DNA of 64,000 nt, taken from positions 1 through 64,000 of the forward strand of contig MU130545.1 in assembly GCA_015039465.1 (NCBI GenBank). Direction: 5' to 3'. Below the pieces are notes generated by a model. The model was given only the letters and a program-made list of their open reading frames with translations, searched no databases and was not told where the DNA came from. Made by a program: the position numbers and the translations under genes. This DNA is from Phlegmacium glaucopus. Taxonomy: Eukaryota > Basidiomycota > Agaricomycetes > Agaricales > Cortinariaceae. Position 1 is the stretch's first letter. Every line of letters starts with the position of its first letter. Shown one piece after another: positions 36,684-47,091 of this stretch.

Positions 36684-38162
36684 TCTTTTGATGATAGTAG
36701 GTGCCAATGTGCTCTTTTATAATAAAAACGGCTATGTATGGCTGTATACCACATGATCATAACGCTGGTTTGATTAACAACGTGTAAGGTGCCTGACGTG
36801 AAAGAAACAACAGATCACCAAATATTTGTCGCACGGCAGTGTCTGGTTATTGCGCTTTCGCGTACTTCTATGCACAGGTATAACACAGCACCATGAGTGC
36901 GTAGGCGTGTTACCTCTAGATAACTAGTGTATGTTGGAAGCTGTGGATGAGTCAGGTAACACACTAATCCAAATCGGGCATACAGAAGTGAGCACGACCC
37001 AAGTACAGCTGTACCCGGTGCGCACCGACTTGAGAACCACGGCCTACCATAGCCCGCCAACTTGACATATCGGACATAGGAAGGAGGGATTTTTGCAATT
37101 GTAACTTAGCACAATGCAGGAAGGTTGTCACCAATGGAGTGGAGTGTTTGCGAATTCGGAATAACTTTCTGACTCGAACTCAATTCATAATGAATCAAGG
37201 TTCTAGTAAGCGCAGTTCGAGTCATCGATAAGATGACTCCAATAGCGAAGAAACGGAGGAGTCACCAAATTGTCACCAAATCAATATAATTAGGACGGGC
37301 TATGCGGGCCCGTCTTCAGATTATGGCGCTAACTGTGACAGGTAGGCGAAATGGTTGCTTTTCAAGGCAGTTGTGAGGCATCGACAAGGTGACTGCGGCG
37401 CGAACAAAGGGGCCACAAAATTATCATGCAGACTTTATTTGAGGGCTCAGGACGGGCTGTGCTTTTTTAGATTGGGAAAGTACAAGAAGAATTAACCTAA
37501 GCCATGCATAACCATAGTCGCAACACAGAGATCGCAAATCTATAGGTTGGAGACAGAGAGAATAAACGGGAAGCCGAACAAGTCCGAGATCACACCGAAT
37601 GTATTAGGATTTCGGACAGAACAAAACAGCGGACGTCTGAGAGTGACACAGAAAGGCAGACATATATTAGAGTCTCTGAAAGTTTGTGGTATCCCGAAGC
37701 ATTAATGTCTCATCATAAAGAGGGTAGCAAGCAAGGAGTATATTGATGAGTTCGCACCAGTCCATTCGTAAACGATTATTCTTCCAAGATAATCTATCGA
37801 TCTAGATTCTAGAACAACAACCATGAGCATGAGAAATTATAGAATTGCAGATTGTCTTCCACAGCTTGGGCAGACAGCAAGAAAGGATGGTTGTCAGCTT
37901 CGAACAATGGTAATTTGTTCTTATATACTATGCGGTACAAACCTGTGGCCACAGCTTGCGTCACTACACCATTGCCACAGCCTGAGGTCACTACATTCCA
38001 AATACACAAGCGGAGTCGCCAAACACGGCCGCATAATAATTGGTTGTCCTTATTTGTAGATCAGTAAATCAGGTGATCTTCCCTGCCTAATTCAAATTTC
38101 AATTTACTACCTTAGTCCGGGACGTTCTGTATATCGAAGTTTTCATATACAGGATGGTCACG
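36684..38162. other. intergenic, no gene recognised
   Basis: Unique-looking sequence upstream of gene B. Around 37190-37270 and 37375-37425 there are similar stretches (cgatAAGATGACT and cgacAAGGTGACT), probably a weak internal duplication. No protein or RNA gene is seen. Confidence 0.4.
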
Positions 38163-38790
38163 CACCTAGGGACGTTCAACGACGTGGAAGATGATTAACT
38201 GTGTTCAAGTTCACGTTGACCACAGCCAGCGCACGACAAATAATGGCTCCATATCACTGGGAACACCTTCTATAACGTGTGTTCCTAATTGTCTCCTGAT
38301 TTTGAATTGGTCTGTTGATCGTACATTTCTAGATTATGGAATGAGTACTCGTTCGATTCATACTAGTCACTCTGCAACCGGACGATAGCTATAGTTGATG
38401 TCAGCACCAAGAGTCAGTTCTTTTTAACGTCGTTTACCCCCTAACTGATGATATCACAGGTATTAACTACACTACAGATAATCATAACTTATCGAATCTG
38501 CAGACAACATCAACGCTCTCCAACCCTAGCCCGCTCCGAGACCAGGTTGGAACAAACCTTCTCCATTGCTATGGAGCTCCCTCTCTACGACTCATGAGCG
38601 CTCAGTTTCTAGGCCAGCATGTCTACGCCAAGTTTCTACCCCGAAGACATTCGTCCCACGACTGCAATAGAAATCGCATTAATGAGACATCAAATGGTGC
38701 AGATATGAATTCGGAGTTCGGAGCTGATAATCAGGACACCATTGTAGGACAAGCAAAGACATCGAATCTTATATCTTAGGAACCAGGTTT
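38163..38790 (+). pseudogene. inverted, decayed copy of gene B
   Basis: The plus strand matches the coding strand of gene B in order: TCACGTTGACCACAGCCAGC of exon 1, GAATTGGTCTGTT of intron 1, GATTATGG of exon 2, GAGTCAGTTCTTTTT of intron 2, ATGAGCGCTCAGTTTC and the EFGADN segment. Frames are broken throughout. Its 3' part (from 38655) is also the left end of the segmental duplication found again at 46597. Confidence 0.8.
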
Positions 38791-39387
38791 TTTGGGAAAA
38801 TCGAAATGCAGATTCAAACCTGGACAGCCGAAAAGGTCGTTTTTATCTCATCTCCTTTGCGGCGCCAACCTTTTTGGACAGAAAAATGAGAAAGTACATG
38901 TCGAAAGGAGATATCTGGTCCAACCATGATGTCTAAACGTGCAAATGACACCTGCCGGTGACTTTGCATATATTGGAAAACAAAGAGTTGGCAATACTTA
39001 TTTACCACGGGCGATGCGAGCGCTGGAGGAGCATCGAGTCTGAATTTGAAATAATGCTACCGCCCCATCTCTCTTCTGACATCTACAAAGACTAAGAATA
39101 TCCCTACACCGCGTTACTTCCGGCCTCAAGTGTTAGTCCAAATTACGAGCATTTTGTGTTTCCATACAAGAAGACTATACCCGGAGTTGCATATACTTTA
39201 TAATATAAGTGAGTGCTACTCGATCCAGCAAGGCCAAAATATTTATAACCTTACTAGTACTATCCCTCATCCCCGCTGCAAACATTATAGAGAGCAGTAG
39301 TATAAGAGAGGGTAGGGTAGGTCAACGCCCGTAGCAAAGCGTGAAAAGAGCGTTGTGGTAGGAGCGGTCAAGTTAGCTTGGGATCTT

Positions 39388-40950
39388 TTAATCCTTAGCA
39401 AGAGATCGCGAAATTCGCAACCATCTGGCAACTTTTCTGACAGATTTAAAACGAGTGGTTGTCTCATTCACTATGGCTGGGCTGGAGACTGGTGTCTCCC
39501 CAGACACCAAGGCGTTAAGTTCTTTGAGAGTATCCTGAGCTCGAGGGCTAAGGATCTCCGCAGAACTTGATATTTCAGAAGTTTGGATGATTAGAGCGGC
39601 TGTCAAAGCGGTTTCCAAAGCAGATTCGACAAGGTGTTCCAACCGTCCCGAGTTATTAACTGGGGGATTTCGCGATGAGTTGGTGCTTAGGGGAGATTCA
39701 GGTGGGTAATGACGAGGGTGGCGTTGTGAGTAGGTGTCATTCTGTTCATTTTCGGTGATACTGCTCAGAGGCGCGTCCTGGACGGCACCAGGAAAAGGTG
39801 ATAGAGTAGGCGATAAGACCAAATTTTGACGGAGATTAGTATGCATTGGAGTAAAGGGGGGTATTGGGAGGGGCCGGGTAGGCAAAGTTGTAGGTGCTAA
39901 TGTGCGAGGTTCATTTTATGAAATATCAGTTCAAAGATCACTCACCTGGAATCTTAGGAGGATTCTGGCAGGAGGTAACATGACTCGCTTGCATCAGCCG
40001 CCTTTTCATCATAGTAACAGGTAGTTTATCTCTCTTCCCTGGGGGCGTTGACCCTTGTAGCATCGGGAGTGGTGCATTGGGTGGTGAAGCAGCTTTAAAG
40101 CGATTTATAACCGGATTGCTACTATGGGGTGCATGAGGGGACTCGGAGTGAGCTGGTGGGTTAAACCGACTATTCTCTTCCAGGCGCCAGAAACTTGAAG
40201 GTGGTGTTGGAGGCGATAAAATGGTGAAATAATGGGGGATTTGATATCGAGGTGGCTGATCCCATGAATCCTGGTATTTAGCTTCAGACTTGATCTGATT
40301 GGAGGCTTGTGTAAAAGACGGTGGACCACCTTTGTCTATATAAGTTGGACATTTATCGTTACCCCCACGGACGACTATCATCCCACGGTCACCATGATCT
40401 AACAGTATGAACCAGACGGAGATAGTCTTATGAGCATGGAAGCTACAAGCAGATAAGAGAGAGGAGAAAAGGACATACGAGTAATCTGCGGTAAGTGATT
40501 ACCAGAATCTTTGACCTTGACACCACGTGCGTTGAAAGAATTAATGTTCACAGTTTGGCAGTTATAAAGCTGATACGTCTTATTGATTTGGCGATTGTCG
40601 TCGCTTCCGATGTCCTCTGCGTTGCCTTTGTCCTCTTCATTTTCAGGAGCATCTGGTGCTCCTCCCGTCGGCTCATCAAGACACTCAAATGATTGAGATT
40701 GTTGAATGTTCTGGTCAAGGTGGGATTCTTCTTCTGCACTGTAGAACCGTGACAAGCTAGAGGTGGAGGAGAGTGTAATAGATCCTGGGGAGACTGTGAC
40801 AGATCTTGAGATAGGTCCTGAGGAAATTGATGATGTACAGTGTGTTGTTGCAATTGATTTGTAGGTGTGAACCCTTCCGAGGCCATCGTTGAAAGATCGA
40901 CCACTGACAACGATGTTTTGTTGACTTTGGATACTATGACTGAATTCCAT
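39388..40950 (-). CDS. gene C: motif-bearing Pro/Ser-rich protein
   Basis: Three exons in phase: 40950-40479, 40398-39946 and 39896-39388, about 477 residues. The N-terminus reads MEFSHSIQSQQNIVVSGRSF. An acidic Ser-rich stretch follows, then YNCQTVNINSFNARG near the end of exon 1, related to VNINSHNVTGN of gene A. Exon 2 is Pro-rich (GNDKCPTYIDKGGPPSF onward) and basic at its end. Exon 3 has a Pro-rich start, a helical segment (ALETALTAALIIQ) and a basic C-terminal tail ending in RSLAKD. No enzyme domain is visible. Gene D is a near copy. A relic of an NLR1-like first exon lies divergently upstream. A role as an NLR partner is inferred, not shown. Confidence 0.65.
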
Positions 40951-41274
40951 TCTATGACTGAGGGCCGTTGAGGTAATGGAGTATGCAGCGTAGCCGATAT
41001 TAATTTCCAAAGCTAGGAGAGGTGGATCTTCTGCCAGTAGTAAACTTTCAGGGGTTTATATCTATCATTTGACATAGTTAAACGTGCACAGCTTATGCGG
41101 GCGGCTGATGCAAAGGGCTGTTCCTTTGTACTCTTTTGTCTGTAATATGAGGCCAGTAAGTTCTCACTACTTCGAAATAACAGCATGGCCGGCATTTATA
41201 CCTCATTTTCGACTCTTCTAGCGCCTCGCATATTAAGCTAGTTGTAGTGTGAATATAGAACTGTAAGAGCAAAC

Positions 41275-41338
41275 TCTTGAATTTCATCGTCACGTCAAGC
41301 GAAAGAACATCTAAGAGACATTGCATAGACGGAGTCAC
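41275..41338 (+). pseudogene. relic of an NLR1-like first exon, copy 1
   Basis: The sequence GCGAAAGAACATCTAAGAGA followed by CATTGCATAGAC matches NLR1 exon 1 (GACGAAAGACCGTCTACGAG then ACATCGCATAGAC at 6346-6378). It lies about 330 bp upstream of gene C in divergent orientation. It stops at 41338, where other sequence begins. Confidence 0.65.
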
Positions 41339-41780
41339 TGTTGGAATGGTGGATTCTGCGTGCGAGCTGCAAGCAGCACAGACCAGCGGATATTACTACA
41401 GTTGACTTGCTCATAATGCATAACGTGATAATGCATATTTGTCATAATGCATGGGATTTTCACGAAACCAAGTTGGTTTGCAGGGATTTGACATCCGTAA
41501 TGAATGCATAATGCATAATGCATAGGATTAATTTGGCAATATGCATTATCAGATTGGAGGAAATAAGGGATTTTTTAGATTACCGTTGCATTTTTGTACT
41601 GATAGTTTGCATATTTAATATTATTTATCATTCAAAATGTATAAATTCAGCTGATTTTCATAACAAAATAAAAGAGTCTATTGATTCCTGGGGGATCAGG
41701 GCCTTGTCTTCAAATTCTAAAATATTACGAGTGCTCTATGTCTTCTGGGGCAGAAAAAACGCGAAAGATACCTGAAAGGC
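41339..41780. other. A/T-rich spacer with ATAATGCAT repeats
   Basis: Several copies of CATAATGCATA and GATAATGCATA lie between 41410 and 41560, in direct and palindromic form. No gene is recognised. Confidence 0.5.
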
Positions 41781-43710
41781 TGAAAGTGACTTTGCATCAG
41801 GAAAACTCCATCCGTCTGGCATGTCCGGCGCCAGACATGCCAGACACTTCCAGATTGCCATCTCTGGTATGGTGACATAATGACGCTCCTGACACCATAA
41901 AAGTTTTGCACGCCAGAAATTGATTCTAATGCCAGAAAATTTTCTGGTAACGTTAATAGTTTCTGACTCAAGCATATCATAAATTTGTCAGTTCGTCATT
42001 CTGTCAGTTCATTACCAGGTTACTCCTATCGTAGGAGTTAGATGAGGGGAATGTAAAAAAGAAGAGATTAAAAGTATTACTTGTCTGCGATCACGACATT
42101 ATGTTTGTGGAAGAGGTCGATTACTTGTATAGTGGAATACAATCTTCAGGACAGTTTTTTGGGTGGTCAAATAATTATTAATTGCATTAGCCAAGGGGGG
42201 AAGAGTAGCGGTAGGTTACATATATAACATGGGGTAGTATTGGAGAAGGACACCAGCATGTGCTGAGAATCCTGAAATTCAAGTCCCATGTAGATGAGGA
42301 CCGTTGGCGTCATAGAGATGGAATTCAACATACCTGTTGACAGACTTCCAAGCATCTCACCTCCTCGCCATCGGATGACAGCTGCAGAAGCTCGTCAGAA
42401 ATCACTATCACCACCTGTCGTGTCAATGTCAATTGGCCCATGACAGGGAATTGTGGATCTCACCCACACCCTTGTGACAGCAGGGCGACAACTTCCTAGT
42501 GCGCCGCAGTCCGAACGATCCAAGGTTTATAAATGCAACTCCAATTACTTAGTACCATTGACTGAGAAATAAAACAGGAGCATCGTCATGAACGACCTGC
42601 AAGGAGGAAAGAAAATTTGAGTTAGTAATTGAAAAGGTATTCACTGCCACTCACTGGGTTGTGGCTTGCACCGCAGTGGGAATGTATGTTGGAATTGATG
42701 TTAGTATCATAGTGACACCCTTTGCTGCCAGGCCAAAAGTGGGTTAGTGGTGACAGATAGAAACATTTGCCATGAAACCGATGGCTCCTTATCGTCCACT
42801 ACCTCTTAGCCATTGTAGGGTTGTGGTCCGTGCGTTCCCCTTCCGCTGCTGATGTGAGGTGGGGTGGTGTCAACGCAGATGCAGGCTACCAGTGGTTGCC
42901 CTGGGGGCCCTCACTCGGCTCGATGAGCAGTCGCAAGGGGAAATGGGCCATTAACATTGTTGTTTGATGGGAATAGTAATGCTTGAACTCACCTTTGATG
43001 TAGTCATAGTCATATCCATTGACGAAGTCATCATACAGTTCACAATCTGCACAAAAGGGATGGGTTAATGGCACCAAAAGTGGGTGGCCATGCACGGTAC
43101 GCTTGAGGGAGGACAATTGGCTCCGGGGTATTGGTGAATGTGTGATGTGGAGGCTGCACCACACACTTTTGAGGGGTGCCATGGACTTAATGAGACAAGC
43201 AACATGAAGTGGAAGGTGAGAGGGACAGAGGACACGGATGAATGCACAAATCAACCAAGATCAACAAAGTCACATGTGTTGGAGTTTGAACAAACTTAAT
43301 CAAAAAAAAAAACAGCAGAGTGAGGGAACCCGCTAGTTGAAACAACTTCTTGCAATTGAAGTCCATTTAAGTTTACCTTGTGCATTTCCCTTCCTCGAAT
43401 ATCAGCTCCCTTTGTGTTCCAGTATCCATGACCCAGTTGTTAAACTGAATTAGTGATATCTGCAAATTTAAGACATGAAGCAAGGACAGTAATCTGATAG
43501 GTCTGGCAAATGCTGAAAGGAAAAAAAATTCTGAGAGAGATGTAAGTGATTATAATTTTTGACAGCTTCTGACAGAAATACATTTCTGGAGCCAGACATA
43601 TCAGACAGGCCAGACATTCCAGACGGTGCCATACAGAATGGGTTTTCCTGATGTGGATATACTGGAAAACAAAGAGTTGGCAATAGTTATTTACCACGGG
43701 CGATGTGAGT
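41781..43710. repeat. third copy of a duplicated segment, split by an element
   Basis: Joining 41781-41794 to 43656-43710 gives GTGACTTTGGATATACTGG and then AAAACAAAGAGTTGGCAATA. This matches 38953-39010 and 51539-51595 almost exactly. It is a short third copy of the sequence left of genes C and D. Confidence 0.8.
41795..43653. mobile_element. CATCAGG-family element 1 (1,859 bp)
   Basis: Terminal inverted repeats CATCAGGAAAAC and GTTTTCCTGATG are flanked by a 2-bp duplication TG (41793-41794 and 43654-43655). The pre-insertion sequence is known from 38953 and 51539. Subterminal CCAGACAT-type repeats occur at both ends. ORFs inside are short and unlike any transposase I know, so it is probably non-autonomous. 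The superfamily is unassigned. Confidence 0.85.
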
Positions 43711-43764
43711 TGCTAGTCTCTTGTAGACAGCTTCAATATATGTGATGTGACAGGAGTTATAGAT

Positions 43765-44978
43765 TAGGGATGCCGAAGTTCAGTTTGGTTTGGTTCAGGA
43801 CCCATTTTCTCAGAACCAGAACCAGAACCACTTAGGAAAACTAGAACCAGAACCAGAACCAGTTCAAACCATAAGAACCAGTTAAAAATAGACTTTTGTT
43901 AGGATATCACCAATTAGACAAGAATTTTTCATTTTAAGTTTTATTTTCTAAAATTACACCTTATTTATAAATATATCTTAAAAATTGAGGCCAGAAGTTT
44001 GTAGTATTGGTGTTATAACCATGACATCACTAATAGCAAACATGAAAAGAAAAAATACTATTGTTAGGTAACACTCAGTTTTCCATCCAATCAGTCCAAC
44101 TCCTGACTTTCAGTCTTTCACATGAACACCCAGACCCAATGAGCTTCACACCCAAGCCCAAACCTAATTCCAAAACTGTAAATTCCACCTCACCAACAAC
44201 CTTAGTTCCCCTCTCATTTCTACTCTTCATTTTCATTTGGCCCCAACTTTCACCTGAGTACCTGAACATGACCAGTTCAGCCCAAACTCTAAATCATTTT
44301 TTATAAAAGGTCTAAATTGGTTACCTCTTATTCCAGATAAATCAGTGAAAGGTAAAACTAATAATCTTAATAATGAAATACAAACTTGTCATTTTTCATT
44401 TATTCTGGTATCGTACCACTTATCATTTTATTATTTTCACATGACACTATTTGATTATCTATTTTCCATAACTCCATTATCTTTATATTACTATTTAAAT
44501 CCCCCCTCACTTTAGCAGGGATCCTTATCCTTTCCTCTTTGGATCCTCTACTAGGTGACAACTATAAATTGGATTCTTGCAATATGAGTATATTAATAAC
44601 ATGGTAAACCTGAAGTTATAAAGTAAATGAGACATGTTATTGATTATGTACTATGCCAGACCAAAGAATGATGTACTTCTGATTGGAAATATATAGTGTT
44701 GGTGACTTGGATAAATATTTTCATTATAGATACAGGTAGTGTGTCATTTAACATGCAAATAAGTAGATATCTTACTTAAGTATTTGCCTTGGGATAAAGT
44801 GGTTCAGAACCGGTTCGAACGGTTCAGAACTGGTTCTCAGATTTCTGGCCAATCCAGAACCAGAACCAGAACCAGATGGCTGGGGGTGAACCAGAACCAG
44901 AACCAAACCAGAACCGCAGTTCGGTTCAGCTGGTTCTGGTTCTCTGGACTGGTTCAGAACCGAACTTCAGCATCCCTA
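43765..44978. mobile_element. hAT-type element, family 1 copy 2
   Basis: Ends TAGGGATGCC and CAGCATCCCTA with GGTTCTGG arrays; 8-bp duplication TTATAGAT (43757-43764 and 44979-44986). Its interior is inverted relative to copies 1 and 3. Around 44070-44570 it holds sequence absent from the other copies, probably another insertion or replacement. Confidence 0.9.
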
Positions 44979-44999
44979 TTATAGATCACGATATATGAA

Positions 45000-46596
45000 G
45001 TCTGCACCCCCAAACCCGTGCTAGAAAATGTTTATGTAATCTTCGGACTTTGAAATCATCTTCATCTCCTCTGAGCGTGATAATTGAAGTGTCTTTTCAC
45101 CTGTTTTTAGAGAGAAAGTATTTCTATTGGATCCTTAAATGTATTATATACACTGGTTTGAGTGGGCCATTGCCTTCAGCATGGCAGATCCAAGTTCTCA
45201 CAGGAGGTTACATAAACAGCACAGGTTGCAATTCATGATTGACATATCCCTAAGTCTGACATGTTGCCAATGCTGCCTTCAGGCACCATTTGCTGGCCTG
45301 TGGAGATGCCATTATGATACCACACACAACCAGACTCTGATATGAAGCATGATGTAAAGTGATTATCCAAGTGGTACATCACCCCTCTGAGTTTGTAATT
45401 TGTGCGGTTTCCATTATGCTCTCCAACAGGGTTGTCTGGTGTTGTGACACATCAAATTCAATAATAGCAGGTGTATCCTGAAAAACATGCTGTCGTACAA
45501 CATGGGACTGGCAGACAGGGCAGTGTGATGCACACTCAATGGCTTGATCATCTAGGGATGCTGAAGTTTGGTTCTGAACCAGTCCAGAGAACCAGAACCA
45601 ACCAAACCAAACCAAGTATTGGTTCAGTTCTGGTTCTGGTTTGGCCTCAGCCATCTGGTTCTGGTTCTGGTTCTTGATTGGCCAGAAATCTGAGAACCGG
45701 TTCTGAACCACTATATCCCAAGGCAAACATTTAAGTAATATATTTACTTATTTGCATTATTTTACAGGTTAAATGGCACAATGTACCTGTATCTGTAATG
45801 AAAATATTTATTCAAGTCACCAACACAATATATTTCCAATCAGAAGTACATCATTTTTTGGTCTGGCATAGTACATAATCAATAATATGTCTCATTTACT
45901 TTATAACTTCAGGTTTTATTAATATTAATATACTCCTATTGCAAGAATCCAATTCAAGGTTGTCACTAGTTGGCAAAATGATTTTGTAGTATTTTTTTCT
46001 TTTCATGTTTACTTTTAGTGATGTCATAGTTATAACACCAATACTACAAACTTCTGGCCTCAAATTTCAAGATTCTAAGAAATAAGATGTAATTTTAGAA
46101 AATCAAATTTAAAATGAGAATTTCTTGGCTAATTGGTGATATCCTAACAAAAATCTATTTTTAACTGGTTCTTATGGTTCAAACTGGTTCTGGTTCTGGT
46201 TCTGAGACAATGGGTCCCGAACTGAACTGAACTGAACTTTAGCATCCTTATTCAGATCGTCAATAAATGCCTGTATGTCATGACATTGGCGTAAAACTGT
46301 TATTTGACAGCTAGAGCTGAGCAAGTCAGCCCTATGCTGTGGATGATCATTTTGGCATCTCACTGATGATGATGTGACAGAACAATTCATAGCCAAAAAG
46401 TAATCCAGAATAGATTGTATTCCAGTGTATCTTCCCCAAGCAAAAACTGCAGGATTTGCTCTTTGCAAACGCTGCCGCACAAAGTCACAGACCCCCTCTA
46501 AGGTGTACACAGAACCTTGAGGTCTAATCTGTGAGAAACTATCAGCAATCTGTCCTAAATATTCATTGTTGATGTCCTTGAATTGAACAGTTCATT
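45000..46596 (-). pseudogene. transposon-derived cysteine-rich, ubiquitin-hydrolase-like relic
   Basis: The minus strand encodes CASHCPVCQSHVVRQHVFQ, then TPAIIEFDV, then YHLDNHFTSCFISESG with CVWYHNGI. The other side of the hAT-type insertion has FVRQRLQRANPAVFAWGRYT and SSSCQITVLRQCHDIQAFID. The Cys pairs and the HFTS...W.H-G pattern resemble the ubiquitin-peptidase-like region of large basidiomycete DNA transposons. This assignment is from memory and moderate. It is broken by stops and by the element at 45553-46250. Confidence 0.4.
45553..46250. mobile_element. hAT-type element, family 1 copy 3
   Basis: Left end TAGGGATGCTGAAG; right end GCATCCTTA with one change from GCATCCCTA. The interior matches copy 1 without the LTRs and shows the empty LTR target near 45745. 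A clear 8-bp target duplication is not visible (TGATCATC against TTCAGATC), so one flank has changed or the copy is rearranged. Confidence 0.8.
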
Positions 46597-47091
46597 CAGT
46601 GTCCCATAACTGCAATAGAGATCGCATTAATGAGATATCAAATGGTGCAGATATGAAATCGGAGTTCAGAGCCGATAATCAGGACACCATTGAATGTCAA
46701 GCAAAGACATCAAATCTTATATCTTAGGAACCAGAGTTTTTGGGAAAATCTAAGTGCAGATTCAAACCTGGACAACCGAAAGGAGCCGTTTTCATCCTAT
46801 TCCCTTTGTGGCGCCAATTTTCTTGGACAGAAAAATGAGAAAGTACATGTTGAAAGGAGGTAGGGACTAGCGCGGTCCGGTTATTTCCACAGTATTTACC
46901 ACAGTTTAGTTACCGGTAGCATTTGGTATGGTTCTGTGGTTATTAATAGAAATCCATGGTTTTCCGGTACTGCCGGCTCATTATTAATGACATTGTGTGA
47001 TTTTTAATCTAAATCGGGAGCACTCAGCGCTCAAGCCTTGTACTGCGTATTGAGCGGTAAAAAAGCTGTTCCCCCCTCTGCTCCTGCTACC

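Larger units (their letters stand above)
38655..41338. repeat. segmental duplication, copy 1 (with gene C)
   Basis: It aligns with 46597-46860 plus 51473-53980, that is the second copy after removing a 4.6-kb transposon. Shared content: the 3' end of the gene B relic, a stretch TTGGCAATACTTATTTACCA, all of gene C/D, and a divergent relic of NLR1 exon 1. Most bases are identical within the gene. Confidence 0.9.

Noticed and set aside
41795..43653. Gene content in the 1.86-kb CATCAGG element (for example a 122-codon minus ORF near 42886-43254)
   Set aside because: No domain, no codon or splice support, and the element looks non-autonomous.
44061..44306. An 81-codon ORF in hAT-type copy 2
   Set aside because: It lies in sequence specific to that copy, has no recognisable domain and is probably part of an inserted element.
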